A stretch of DNA of 20,720 nt. It comes from an uncultured Pseudomonadota bacterium. GTDB taxonomy: Bacteria > Pseudomonadota > Gammaproteobacteria > Burkholderiales > SG8-39. Shown in pieces: positions 1 through 7,927 of this stretch. How positions within the stretch are numbered: position 1 is the first letter of the stretch; every line of letters starts with the position of its first letter. The position numbers were made by a program, and so were the translations under genes. The notes under the pieces were generated by a model that was given only the letters and a program-made list of their open reading frames with translations, searched no databases and was not told the origin of the DNA. The stretch spans positions 1 through 20,720 of the forward strand of contig CAITSH010000453.1 of assembly GCA_903895005.1 (NCBI GenBank), written 5' to 3'.

Positions 1-1151
1 GTCGTTGTCGTCGCGTTGCTGGTCTGGGTGACGACCCCGCCCGCTGTAGTGACCGTGGTTGGCGTCGGAACGATGTTGAGTACGGTGATCTGGTTTGGAA
101 ACTGTATGCCCAGGTCGGTGAGGCGGCTGCGCTTGATCTCAAGCACTTCGACCTCAAGCACCACCTCCGGCTCGGCCATGTCTTGCGTCGCGATCATTTT
201 TTCGGCGAGGCGGATCGCGGCGGGCGTATCGCGCATCACCAGCAGGTTGAGCTTTTCGTCCACATACAGGTCACGCGTCTTGATGACGGCGCGAATCATG
301 TTGAGCGTCTGCTTGGCGTCTGCGTTGCTGAGGGAAAAACTCCTGACAACCAGTTCCGTGTATTCCTTCTGTTTTGCGGCGGTATTGGGGTAAATCAGCA
401 TCGAATTTTCGTTGAGCGACTTGCTCTCGAGCTGGTTGGTGGTGAGGATCAGCTTGATCACGTCCTCCACGGTGGAGTTGCGCACGAAAATCGTGACCTT
501 GGTGTCGGTCCGAACATCCTTGTCGAAGGCGAAGTTCATGCCCGAGGTGCGCGCAATGACATCAAACACGGTACGGATATTCGCGTCGCGAAACTCCAGC
601 GTGATGGGCTTTGCCAGCGCGGCGCGCGAAACCGACGGGACGGTGGCTGCCGCACGACGCTCGGCGACCTTCGCCATCAGCGCCTTGGCCGGCTCATGAG
701 CGGGGTTCTCGGTCAGGATGACACGCAAACGCGTTTCTGCTCCCGCAGTATCGCCGCGGTCAAACAGCATTAATGCCGCCGCCAGGTGGTCCGCCCATCG
801 CCTTTCGGACTGAATGTTGAGAATCGCCGCACGAACCCTCTGGTTATTGGGATCGAGCCTGAAGACCCGGGCGTAACCGGCCTCGGCAGCGTCGTGCTTG
901 CCTTGCTGGCGCATTGACTCCGCATCTTCGAGGGTTTTGGCCACGAGTCTTTCGCGTTCACGAAAAAAGTACGCCCGGTATTCCTGGTTGCCCGGATTCT
1001 CGCGAATCGCCTCCTCAATCCGCGAGAGACCCTCCTCTGTGCTGCCCTCGGCGAGCAGTCGCTTTCCCTCGTTGAAAGAGCGGTCTGTCGCACATGCCGC
1101 AAGCCCCGCGATCAGGATCGCCGCGAGGAAATAGACCTTGCACAGATTCAT
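1..1151 (-). CDS. gspD: Type II secretion secretin GspD-like, TPR-containing lipoprotein (N-terminal 383 codons, cut by window edge)
   Basis: This is the outer-membrane channel protein of the type II secretion system; only its periplasmic N-terminal part is here. The ATG at 1151 overlaps the upstream stop as ATGA. Residues 1-20 form a lipoprotein signal ending in LAAC, so Cys20 is the likely lipidated residue. Residues 25-165 are helical and TPR-like (for example GKHDAAEAGYARVFRLDPNN). Residues 183-258 match the secretin N0/STN domain (ITLEFRDANIRTVFDVIART) and about 265-330 the N1 domain. The secretin core begins near EPEVVLEVEVLEIKRSRLTD (328-345). A Thr/Asn-rich stretch lies at the left edge. 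The pore-forming C-terminus is outside the window. A fused TPR region and a lipobox are unlike the classical E. coli-type GspD but resemble secretins of simplified type II and type IV pilus-like systems. The family call is firm and the exact subtype is inferred. Confidence 0.88.
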   Translation of the reverse strand, partial: MNLCKVYFLAAILIAGLAACATDRSFNEGKRLLAEGSTEEGLSRIEEAIRENPGNQEYRAYFFRERERLVAKTLEDAESMRQQGKHDAAEAGYARVFRLDPNNQRVRAAILNIQSERRWADHLAAALMLFDRGDTAGAETRLRVILTENPAHEPAKALMAKVAERRAAATVPSVSRAALAKPITLEFRDANIRTVFDVIARTSGMNFAFDKDVRTDTKVTIFVRNSTVEDVIKLILTTNQLESKSLNENSMLIYPNTAAKQKEYTELVVRSFSLSNADAKQTLNMIRAVIKTRDLYVDEKLNLLVMRDTPAAIRLAEKMIATQDMAEPEVVLEVEVLEIKRSRLTDLGIQFPNQITVLNIVPTPTTVTTAGGVVTQTSNATTT

Positions 1152-1654
1152 TGGGCGGCACCGATGGCGAGTGTTTGCGGGAGATTCAGCGGCAGGTAGG
1201 TCAGGGTCATACGCGTATCGTCGATATGCTCGACAAGGTAGGTGTTGTCAATCTTGTCACCGGCACGAACGACATAGCTTTTTTCCTGTTTGTTGACGAG
1301 AAACACCACGACAGTCCCGGCGTCGATAATCTTTCCGACGTAGGTCAGCGGAAACGGGGGGACCGACGGCGGCTCGGCCCGGGTTGGAGGTGGAGGCGGC
1401 AACCAGGAACGCGTCTCGAAGGCATCGGATACCTCTTCACCAGCCGCAGGACGTGAGAAGCTGCCAAGGTCGAGTTCGGGCACGACCGGGCGCGGAGCAG
1501 GTTGCGCCGTACTCCTTGCCGCTCCCTTTTCTGCCGCGACCGGCCGGCGCGTTTGCAGCGGATCCTTACCGCCGTCGCCACCATCCCAGATCGCCGCGGC
1601 GGCCGAAGACACCAGCGCGCCGGCGAGCACGAGGCGTTTGACACCCTGTTTCAT
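1148..1654 (-). CDS. GspC/PilP-like inner-membrane-anchored periplasmic protein of the type II secretion system
   Basis: A 168-residue protein starting at ATG 1654, with ATGA overlaps to both neighbours. A short hydrophobic segment follows a basic N-terminus (about residues 4-22), then a Pro/Ala-rich linker (about 30-100). The C-terminal domain of about 65 residues contains LTYVGKIIDAGTVVVFLVNK and YVVRAGDKIDNTYLVEHID. That small beta-rich fold is typical of the PilP and GspC homology-region proteins, which link the inner-membrane platform to the secretin. Its position directly before the secretin gene supports this role. Classical GspC is longer and often has a PDZ or coiled-coil C-terminus, which is absent here. 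Similar short proteins are sometimes given uninformative secretion-system names in databases. The role is inferred from domain shape and context. Confidence 0.72.
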   Translation of the reverse strand: MKQGVKRLVLAGALVSSAAAAIWDGGDGGKDPLQTRRPVAAEKGAARSTAQPAPRPVVPELDLGSFSRPAAGEEVSDAFETRSWLPPPPPTRAEPPSVPPFPLTYVGKIIDAGTVVVFLVNKQEKSYVVRAGDKIDNTYLVEHIDDTRMTLTYLPLNLPQTLAIGAAQ

Positions 1655-2205
1655 CGATTGTCAACCAGGTAAAGGCTGAGCCTGACCCGGGTCTCGATTG
1701 ACTTTGCTCCAACCTCATCTCGGCGAAACGTGACTTCATCAAGCGCGGCGGCCGGAATCTCGTCAAGAACCTGGATGGTGAACCGCCGCACCTTTGCGTA
1801 CTCCCCCTTCACAGGCAGCGTGATCTGGTAGCGCGCCATGCCCAGATCCTTGTCATGAGACATACGGTATTCGCCGGTATCCAGCACGAGGCCGTTGCGC
1901 TCACCGATCGCATGCACCCGTGCAACCCAATCTGCGGCTTCGGTTACGGGCGGAAAATGACCGAAAAACTGCTTCAGTTGCTCGGCGCCGGGAACCACCG
2001 GTTTTGCGCTGCGTTCACTTTTTTCGCTACGACTGTCGCGCGCCTGCAGATCGCGTAACGCATCCTGTGCGGGCAGGACGGTCGACATCAGCATTGCCGC
2101 TGCACAAACCAGCAAACCGATTCCAACCACTCCGGCACGGTCCAGTAATTCAAGCCGATCCTGAACGCGCACGACGACCGCCCCGACTGCCGAAGTGAGA
2201 CTCAT
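1651..2205 (-). CDS. PilO/GspM-like inner-membrane assembly protein
   Basis: A 184-residue protein. I place the start at ATG 2205, which overlaps the upstream TGA as ATGA; a TTG at 2217 in the same frame would add four residues. A short cytoplasmic N-terminus precedes one membrane segment (about residues 27-46, GVVGIGLLVCAAAMLMSTVL). A probable coiled coil (about 48-70) and a periplasmic ferredoxin-like domain follow. The domain includes LPVKGEYAKVRRFTIQVLDE, which fits the PilO/GspM pattern. PilO-type proteins pair with PilN-type proteins in the periplasm to form the platform that connects the cytoplasmic ATPase to the secretin. The neighbouring PilN-like gene fits that pairing. Confidence 0.72.
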   Translation of the reverse strand: MSLTSAVGAVVVRVQDRLELLDRAGVVGIGLLVCAAAMLMSTVLPAQDALRDLQARDSRSEKSERSAKPVVPGAEQLKQFFGHFPPVTEAADWVARVHAIGERNGLVLDTGEYRMSHDKDLGMARYQITLPVKGEYAKVRRFTIQVLDEIPAAALDEVTFRRDEVGAKSIETRVRLSLYLVDNR

Positions 2206-2723
2206 GCATGCACCCAACGCGCACTCAGGCCGAAACGCACGGCGCGCAGTCCGCCCTGCCCCCGAAACTCATGTGTCACGAGGACCACATCGCGCAGTGA
2301 CGATTGCTGCCCCAGCCGGTTAACGTAGGCGACCATCGCCGCAACATCGCGTGCCTCCGCGTCGATGCGCAGCACCGCCCCGGCCGTTTCCGGTTGAATC
2401 GAAAGCAGGCCGACATCCTTGCCCGATGCCGCTTCGATATCTCGAAACAAAGTGTCCCACGGAACCGCCTTGCGCTTGATGATTTCTGCGGCCAGCTGTA
2501 TCTGTCGGCGGACGGACTCGGAATTGCCCCCCGGCGGGACGGAACTTGCACGTTCGCTGCCGCGCTGCGGCATTCGGGCCAACAAGGCCGACGCTTCGGA
2601 ATCAATCTGGCGCCATGCGGCAAAATCGGCGGCGATCGCCAGCACACCAAGCAGCAGCAACACGACCCCGCTTGGCGTGAACGACCTGGAACTTTGCACA
2701 AAATCAAGTTCAATCGGCCTCAT
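2202..2723 (-). CDS. PilN-like inner-membrane assembly protein
   Basis: A 173-residue protein from ATG 2723, with ATGA overlaps at both ends. The N-terminal tail MRPIELDFVQ resembles the PilN cytoplasmic peptide that docks onto PilM. One membrane segment follows (about residues 18-38, SGVVLLLLGVLAIAADFAAW). The periplasmic part has a helix with AAEIIKRKAVPWDTLFRDIE and a small alpha/beta domain. These features match the PilN/GspL C-terminal family, in which PilN and PilO form heterodimers. In classical type II systems this part is fused to the cytoplasmic domain as GspL; here it is a separate gene next to a PilM-like gene. Function is inferred from architecture and gene order. Confidence 0.7.
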   Translation of the reverse strand: MRPIELDFVQSSRSFTPSGVVLLLLGVLAIAADFAAWRQIDSEASALLARMPQRGSERASSVPPGGNSESVRRQIQLAAEIIKRKAVPWDTLFRDIEAASGKDVGLLSIQPETAGAVLRIDAEARDVAAMVAYVNRLGQQSSLRDVVLVTHEFRGQGGLRAVRFGLSARWVHA

Positions 2724-3511
2724 TGCACACCTCGTCCGGCGTTTGAGGGCAGCGAACGCACGGTCCAGCCTCTTGCGACCAACGCGGCCGCCGCTGAATC
2801 GCCCGCGGCCTCGATCAATATCACCGCGGTGTTGCGGCTCATTCCGTTCGCGACCGCCTCGACCTCCACAAGGGATGCAAGCTCGTTCTCAGGGTCGGCG
2901 CCGGTGCGCGTGCTGGTGACGCCCTGCCACGCATCGCCACTGAAACGGGCAAGGCAAACCCGGCCCGGTTCGCTTTGTACCAACCAGCCGGTTGCGATGC
3001 CCGATCCGAGGGAACCGCGACGGGACATCACCGAGAGCGCGGGTTGTACTGCGCTCACGCGAAATTGCCGCTGCGCGCCCCCCGCACGCAATGCGTTCAA
3101 CAATTCCATCGGTGCACCTGCGACGATGCGCGGCACGCCGCGTGACCCGGGCGGAAGGCAGATTTCCCACGTTTGTGCAGCCTCACCGTAGCGCGAACGA
3201 AGACACTCGCGCGCAAGCGTGCGCGTATCCTCGGCCCCCAGTCCTTCGACCCAGGGCATGCAGGCGTAGCGCACAAAATGGTTCGATAATTCTACGTGCA
3301 GCTTTGCGTTCCTCCATTGCAGGGAATCCAGGCGGTCAAACGCGCAAGCCACGGCCGGCCTCCAGTCCGCGCTTCCCGCGCCCTGCTGCTGCGCAGGCGT
3401 AGTGTGATGACGGGACAATTCGCGCCGGCGCGGCCACCCGCCACGGCGCGAGAGCTCCACGGCATGCGGGCCGAGCCGCACACTGACGAGGTCAGGCCAC
3501 AAGGGTGACAC
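2720..3511 (-). CDS. PilM/GspL-like cytoplasmic protein of the type II secretion platform
   Basis: A 263-residue protein if it starts at GTG 3511, which overlaps the end of gspE by 20 bases. The frame is open further upstream, but that extension lies inside gspE and looks like chance. A TTG at 3502 is an alternative start. The N-terminus LWPDLVSVRLGPHAVELSRR resembles the start of the actin-like PilM/GspL cytoplasmic fold. No membrane segment is visible. The C-terminal half has alternating hydrophobic strands (FRVSAVQPALSVMS, ATGWLVQSEPGRVCLARF, RNTAVILIEA). PilM or the GspL cytoplasmic domain binds the assembly ATPase and the PilN tail. Both partners are adjacent, which is the main support. 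Sequence similarity is weak by eye. Confidence 0.6.
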   Translation of the reverse strand: MSPLWPDLVSVRLGPHAVELSRRGGWPRRRELSRHHTTPAQQQGAGSADWRPAVACAFDRLDSLQWRNAKLHVELSNHFVRYACMPWVEGLGAEDTRTLARECLRSRYGEAAQTWEICLPPGSRGVPRIVAGAPMELLNALRAGGAQRQFRVSAVQPALSVMSRRGSLGSGIATGWLVQSEPGRVCLARFSGDAWQGVTSTRTGADPENELASLVEVEAVANGMSRNTAVILIEAAGDSAAAALVARGWTVRSLPSNAGRGVQ

Positions 3512-5183
3512 GATTGATCTCGTCAAGCGTCGTGATGCCCCGGAACACCAGGTCGATCGCGGCATCGCGCAAAAAGCGAGTTCCCCCCCGCTGCGCGGCC
3601 TCCTTAATCTTTCGCACCGGCGAGCGTTCCGCGATAAGTTCGCGCAATTCATCGTTCAGCACCAGCAACTCGGAGATGGCCTTGCGCCCCTTGTAACCAC
3701 TGCCGCGGCAATTCCCGCAACCGCGGCCCGCGCGAAACTGGAACAGATGCGCCGATTCGGGTGAAATTCCGGAACTCGCGATGAGCGCCGCCTCGGGAAC
3801 CGATTCGGCGCTGCATTCGGGGCAGATCACCCGAACCAGGCGCTGCGCGACAATGCCGTTGAGCGCCGACACAAACGCATAGGGGTCGAGTCCCATGTGC
3901 GCAAAGCGGCCTAGAACGTCGAATACGTTGTTTGCGTGAACGGTCGTAAATACAAGGTGTCCCGTCAGCGCCGCTTGAACCGCAATCTGCGCGGTTTCCG
4001 GGTCGCGAATCTCTCCGACCATGATCTTGTCAGGGTCGTGGCGCAGGATGGAGCGCAGCCCCTTGGCAAACGTCAGGCCCTTTTTCTCGTTAACCGGAAT
4101 CTGCAACACGTCGGGCAACTGGTATTCGACCGGGTCTTCGATGGTGACGATCTTGTCGCGACCATGGTTTATCTCGGAGAGGGCGGCATAAAGTGTGGTC
4201 GTCTTGCCGCTGCCGGTGGGCCCGGTAACCAGCAGCATGCCATAGGGCTCGGAGGCAAGACGGCGCAATTCCGCCATGGTCGCAGCGTCAAACCCGAGGT
4301 AGTCGAGGCGCAACCCGCGCATTTCGTCTGTCAGCGCCTGCTTGTCAAGGATGCGTAGCACTGCGTCCTCACCGTGCGCACTGGGCATGATCGACACACG
4401 AAAATCAATTTCCCGGCCGAATGCCGAAACCTTGAAACGACCGTCCTGCGGAATGCGCCGTTCCGCAATGTCCAGCTCGGACATGACTTTTATCCGTGAA
4501 ATAACCTGGTCTGCGGATTCAAGACCGGGCACTTTCGCCACCGCAGACATTACCCCGTCGATTCGGTACTTGATGGCAAGCCCCTCCTGGCTTGACTCAA
4601 GGTGGATGTCGCTGACCCCGGCCTTGAGCGCGTCATACAAGGTCGAGTGCACGAGCTTCACGATCGGACTGGTATCGCTGTTTATGGATCGCAGTGACAG
4701 GTCCTCGGAACGGCCTTCGGAATGCGCCTGCTCCGTCTGCTGCGCCATGCCGTCCATGGCGCGCATGGTTTCTTCATGGCGCTTCAGGCAGGCACCGATA
4801 TCCGCGCGGTGGGCGATCTTCCAGGTCACCGCGCCATCAATCCGCTCCTCGCACCAAGCGCGCAAATCAAGATCAAACGGGTCGGAAACAACCATGATCA
4901 GGCCGCCGTCATCCCGCCGGAAAAGAATGCAATCCCGCGACACGGCGTCCGCATACGGCAGCACCTCAAAGGCGGGTTTGATGGCGTGGAGCCCATCCAT
5001 GTCCATGGGCAGGGCACCGGCAAGCCGCGCAAGCGCCTCCGTAAACCGCGAGGGCTCAAGCCCGCTTTCTTCCTCAAGGGCCTCCAGAAACTTTACCGAA
5101 CCCGAGGCCGCCCCGGCGCGCGCGCGCGCGATGACCTCGGCGCTTAATGCCTCGTGCATTTCGCGCGGCGCCGGGGCGTTCAT
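3492..5183 (-). CDS. gspE: Type II secretion assembly ATPase GspE
   Basis: A 563-residue cytoplasmic ATPase that powers pseudopilus assembly. ATG 5183 overlaps the gspF stop as ATGA. An N-terminal GspE/PilB domain spans about residues 1-160. The NTPase domain carries the Walker A motif GPTGSGKTTT (321-330), the aspartate box TIEDPVEY (347-354), Walker B IMVGEIRD (387-394) and the histidine box TGHLVFTTVHANN (407-419). The tetra-cysteine zinc site typical of GspE/PilB ATPases is intact: CPEC (Cys454, Cys457) and CGNC (Cys489, Cys492). Length and motif order are normal for GspE. All catalytic elements appear intact. Confidence 0.95.
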   Translation of the reverse strand: MNAPAPREMHEALSAEVIARARAGAASGSVKFLEALEEESGLEPSRFTEALARLAGALPMDMDGLHAIKPAFEVLPYADAVSRDCILFRRDDGGLIMVVSDPFDLDLRAWCEERIDGAVTWKIAHRADIGACLKRHEETMRAMDGMAQQTEQAHSEGRSEDLSLRSINSDTSPIVKLVHSTLYDALKAGVSDIHLESSQEGLAIKYRIDGVMSAVAKVPGLESADQVISRIKVMSELDIAERRIPQDGRFKVSAFGREIDFRVSIMPSAHGEDAVLRILDKQALTDEMRGLRLDYLGFDAATMAELRRLASEPYGMLLVTGPTGSGKTTTLYAALSEINHGRDKIVTIEDPVEYQLPDVLQIPVNEKKGLTFAKGLRSILRHDPDKIMVGEIRDPETAQIAVQAALTGHLVFTTVHANNVFDVLGRFAHMGLDPYAFVSALNGIVAQRLVRVICPECSAESVPEAALIASSGISPESAHLFQFRAGRGCGNCRGSGYKGRKAISELLVLNDELRELIAERSPVRKIKEAAQRGGTRFLRDAAIDLVFRGITTLDEINRVTLVA

Positions 5184-6361
5184 TGCAGGCTTCCCGCGAG
5201 GTCAAAAATCGGCATATACAAGGCCATTACGATGATACCGATGATGCCGCCAATGCCCACCATGAGCAGCGGTTCGAAGAGTCGTGTGAAGCGGTCCACC
5301 CAGCCGGCGATTTCGTCATCATGAAACGACGCGACGCGGTCCATCATGCCGCCCATGTCGCCGGTGCGTTCCCCGACGCGCAACAGTCGCGCCGCCACCG
5401 GCGTTGTCAGCGCGTGCGCTTCGAAAGACACAGAAATCGGCTTGCCCTGCCGCACTTCGCGCGTCGCCAGCTCAAGTTGGGCGCGCATGCGCGCATCAAG
5501 CAGACCGGCCACCATGTCGAGCGCGGTGACAGCAGGCACACCGCCCCTCAGGAGCATGCCTGCAGTGCGGTAAAACCGGGCCAACTGGAAAACGCGCATT
5601 TGCACGCCGATGCCCGGGACTTTGGCGATTTGCCCGGCAAGCACTTCGCGCGTGCGTTTGCGCGAAAACACAAAGACCGCCGCCCCTACGAACGTCACCG
5701 TCCCCAGGAGCACCAGGATTCCGTTCTCACCGACAAATCGACCGAATTCCATGAGCATCCTGGACAAAAGAGGCTGCTCGCGCCCCAGGTCGACGTAGAT
5801 CGCGCTGAACTTGGGAACCACATAACCCAGTAGAAAGAGCGTCACCACACCGCCAACGCCGAACAGCAGCAGCGGATATATGGAGGCGGTGACCAGTTTC
5901 GAGCGCACCACGTCTATCTTCCCCTGGTAGTCGACAAAGCGCGCGAGCGAGCGCGACAGGTCCCCGGTACGCTCACTGGCGCGCACCATCTCGACATACA
6001 ACTGCGGAAACGCGTGAGGACTGCTCTCCAGAGCCCGGGACAGAGGGAGTCCCTGGTACAGGCGCTCGAGGACTCGGCCCATCACAGCCTTCGCGTCGGC
6101 CTGCTGGTGCTTTTCGGCCAGCGTCTGCAAGGCGTCGATAAGACTCAGCCCTGCGTCAAGAAGCGCGACGAGTTCGTGGCTGAACAAAACCAGCGGGAAT
6201 TTTCCTCGACGCGACCACAAAGGCGGTTTTGCGGTGCGCACCCGCAGCACCGTAAACCCGCGGCTTGCGGCCTGGGCACGTGCCTCGGATTCGCTGGCGG
6301 CATCGACCAGCATCATGCTCACCCCGCGCGCCGCATCAATCGCCTTGATTTCGAAATTCAT
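5180..6361 (-). CDS. gspF: Type II secretion inner-membrane platform protein GspF
   Basis: A 393-residue polytopic membrane protein. I chose ATG 6361 (MNFEIKAIDA) because AGGCGG lies about eight bases upstream and the gene then begins 13 bases after the gspG stop; the longer frame would overlap gspG. The protein has the usual duplicated GspF domain. The first copy includes FSHELVALLDAGLSLIDALQ and ASERTGDLSRSL; the second includes RFYRTAGMLLRGGVPAVTAL and VGERTGDMGGMM. Membrane segments lie near residues 160-182, 212-232 and 360-385. GspF couples the ATPase to pseudopilin assembly. The end overlaps gspE as ATGA. Confidence 0.94.
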   Translation of the reverse strand: MNFEIKAIDAARGVSMMLVDAASESEARAQAASRGFTVLRVRTAKPPLWSRRGKFPLVLFSHELVALLDAGLSLIDALQTLAEKHQQADAKAVMGRVLERLYQGLPLSRALESSPHAFPQLYVEMVRASERTGDLSRSLARFVDYQGKIDVVRSKLVTASIYPLLLFGVGGVVTLFLLGYVVPKFSAIYVDLGREQPLLSRMLMEFGRFVGENGILVLLGTVTFVGAAVFVFSRKRTREVLAGQIAKVPGIGVQMRVFQLARFYRTAGMLLRGGVPAVTALDMVAGLLDARMRAQLELATREVRQGKPISVSFEAHALTTPVAARLLRVGERTGDMGGMMDRVASFHDDEIAGWVDRFTRLFEPLLMVGIGGIIGIIVMALYMPIFDLAGSLQ

Positions 6362-6374
6362 TTCGGCAACCGCC

Positions 6375-6860
6375 TCACCAGTTGGTGATATCGGCGGCTT
6401 CGCCGCTACCGCCCGGCTGGCCGTCCTTGCCATAGGACAGCAGGTCGAATTCAGCGTGTTCACCGGGGAATTTGTAAACGTAGGGGCGCCCCCACGGATC
6501 GAGCGGAACGTCCTTCTTCAGGTAGGGCCCCGCCCACTTCGGTTCTGTTGGCGGCTTGGAAATCAACGCGGCGAGCCCCGCTTCAAGAGCCGGGTAATGC
6601 CCGGTGTCCAGCCGGTACTGATCAAGCGCCTTTTCGATTGCGTCAAGTTGGGCGCGCGCCGCCTTCACCTCGGACTTGCCGATCTGGCCGAAATACCTTG
6701 GCGCGACAAAACCCGCGAGCAGGCCAATGATCACCATGACAACGAGAAGTTCAAGCAGGGTGAACCCGCGCGATCCGCGCGACGCGCGGACTCGCGATGA
6801 ACCAAATGAATGGGCCGAACTTTTTCTCACGTTGGGCTTGGGTCTGTAGATTCCGTGCAC
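6375..6860 (-). CDS. gspG: Major pseudopilin GspG
   Basis: The main subunit of the type II pseudopilus. The prepilin peptidase site is clear: Gly at -1, then FTLLELLVVMVIIGLLAG with Glu at +5 of the mature protein. The mature part has the GspG hallmarks DPWGRPYVYKFPG and LLSYGKDGQPGGSGEAADI, which form the C-terminal calcium-binding loop in the family. No ATG is available: the frame offers GTG 6860 (161 residues, 32-residue leader) or GTG 6830 (151 residues, 22-residue leader). Neither has a strong ribosome site and an in-frame stop lies at 6882-6884. Both leaders are long for GspG, whose leaders are usually under ten residues. It is the first gene of the secretion operon here; minor pseudopilins and the prepilin peptidase are not in the window. 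Confidence 0.93.
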   Translation of the reverse strand: MHGIYRPKPNVRKSSAHSFGSSRVRASRGSRGFTLLELLVVMVIIGLLAGFVAPRYFGQIGKSEVKAARAQLDAIEKALDQYRLDTGHYPALEAGLAALISKPPTEPKWAGPYLKKDVPLDPWGRPYVYKFPGEHAEFDLLSYGKDGQPGGSGEAADITNW

Positions 6861-7100
6861 GGTTGCACGAGAACGCGGAGTCTATGCCGCGAAGATGACA
6901 ACGAGGTTAATGACAATTCCGGTGGTCACGATGTGCCGTTAGACGCATTGCGCCAGCCCACTCCGGCAACCCCATATGGAAGGAACAAAACCTCTGCAAC
7001 ATATTTTCTTAACTTCCAACGGTTAAGGTGTGTTGGAGAAAAGCATTGATCGAAAACCTTCAATCCCCAACAGCATTCCTTTTACCAATTTGGAACAGCC
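6861..7100. promoter_or_regulatory. Divergent intergenic region between gspG and the small plus-strand gene
   Basis: This 240-base gap must hold promoters for both directions. An inverted repeat CTTAAC-N8-GTTAAG lies at 7008-7027 in the most A+T-rich part. On the minus strand, TTAACC (7026-7021), 17 bases, then TATGTT (7003-6998) is a modest sigma70-like match that would leave a 5' leader of about 130 bases before gspG. TGTTGG (7031-7036) and CCAACA (7067-7072) could pair in a plus-strand leader. No experimental support is possible from sequence alone. Confidence 0.35.
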
Positions 7101-7400
7101 ATGATGGCAACTCGACAAAACATGATTGACCAACTCGTAGCCTTTTCGTTGCGGGCAGCGCTCGATGACACTGGCGCCGGCTGGTTGCGCGAGATGTTCG
7201 AACAGGGCTTCGCTGGATTCAGCAGCCTGACATACGCTGAACTCGTGCGCGAAATGCAGTTTCGCGGTTTGCTGGATGAAGGGTTCGCGATTGCCGAACC
7301 AGGTGATTCAGAGCAATTCGACGACGAGGCATCCGTTCCCGACACCTACGAGGCGCTCGGCCAGTTCCTGCGTTCGCGTCCCGAGACGGAAACCGAATAG
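7101..7400 (+). CDS. Small acidic protein of unknown function
   Basis: A 99-residue protein from ATG 7101 (ATG 7104 and ATG 7122 are alternatives), preceded by TTGGAACAGCC, a modest ribosome site. I do not recognise a family. It has no signal peptide or membrane segment. The first 70 residues look helical (WLREMFEQGFAGFSSLTYAELVREM). The C-terminal third is rich in Asp and Glu and probably disordered. It sits alone between the divergent secretion operon and the PilZ gene, and no terminator is visible after it. It could be a small regulator or adaptor, but nothing in the sequence shows a specific function. Codon use and composition resemble the neighbours, which supports it being a real gene. 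Confidence 0.6.
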   Translation: MMATRQNMIDQLVAFSLRAALDDTGAGWLREMFEQGFAGFSSLTYAELVREMQFRGLLDEGFAIAEPGDSEQFDDEASVPDTYEALGQFLRSRPETETE

Positions 7401-7472
7401 GCTGAAAACCCGCGCCAGTATTGGCTGTCCAGATCATTACAAGCCGCCAAAGTAAGCAATAGACAAATACCG

Positions 7473-7498
7473 GTCCGTTTCTTTGAACCGTTACGGAC
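7473..7498 (+). promoter_or_regulatory. Inverted repeat upstream of the PilZ gene
   Basis: GTCCGT (7473-7478) and ACGGAC (7493-7498) form a 6-bp inverted repeat with a 14-base spacer, ending 27 bases before the PilZ start codon. It could be a leader hairpin or a protein site. The half-site GTCC/GGAC resembles the arms of the locus-wide palindrome, but the spacing is different. Confidence 0.3.
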
Positions 7499-7525
7499 GC
7501 ATCACCCTACCGGGAGTATTCAATC

Positions 7526-7927
7526 ATGCCAATTTTCACGTCAAACGAACGTCGAACTCACGTGCGTTTCCCATTCCACGCAAACGCAATCCTTACGCTC
7601 TTCCCTCGCTACTACGATGCCAAGCTGGTCGATATCTCCCTGCGCGGCGCTTTGATCAAAATCGACAAACGCAGCGAAATCCGGGAGCGCGTCCCGTGCA
7701 CGCTGCGGGTACTTACCCAAGAAGGAAGACAGATCCTGGAGATAGCTGCCAGTACGGCACACTGTGCTTCGGAGGGAATGATAGGCCTCGAACTCTGCAA
7801 TCTGACCCGCGGCGAGGAGTCTGCGCTTCAACGCATCATCGAGATGAATCTCGGGACGAAAAATCTGCTCAATCGCGATTTGTGCTCCCTACTCCGACCG
7901 CGACAATCTTCCGTCGTCACGGCCTGA
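7526..7927 (+). CDS. PilZ-domain c-di-GMP-binding protein
   Basis: A 133-residue single-domain protein from ATG 7526, with GGGAG about nine bases upstream. The two parts of the PilZ c-di-GMP motif are visible: an Arg-rich start with RxxxR spacing (NERRTHVRF, residues 7-15) and the DxSxxG motif (VDISLRGALIKI, about 35-46). The barrel strands continue to about residue 100. A short C-terminal extension follows. PilZ proteins respond to cyclic di-GMP, often controlling exopolysaccharide or secretion. The place between the secretion operon and the exopolysaccharide genes suggests such a role, but the partner cannot be read from the sequence. Confidence 0.85.
   Translation: MPIFTSNERRTHVRFPFHANAILTLFPRYYDAKLVDISLRGALIKIDKRSEIRERVPCTLRVLTQEGRQILEIAASTAHCASEGMIGLELCNLTRGEESALQRIIEMNLGTKNLLNRDLCSLLRPRQSSVVTA

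Noticed and set aside
3512..3652. Upstream extension of the PilM/GspL-like gene
   Set aside because: The extension lies wholly inside gspE and encodes an Arg/Ser/Cys-rich stretch unlike the family; GTG 3511 gives a normal overlap.
5118..5130. Short GC dinucleotide run in gspE
   Set aside because: It encodes the ordinary Ala-Arg-Ala-Arg stretch of the protein and is expected in G+C-rich DNA.
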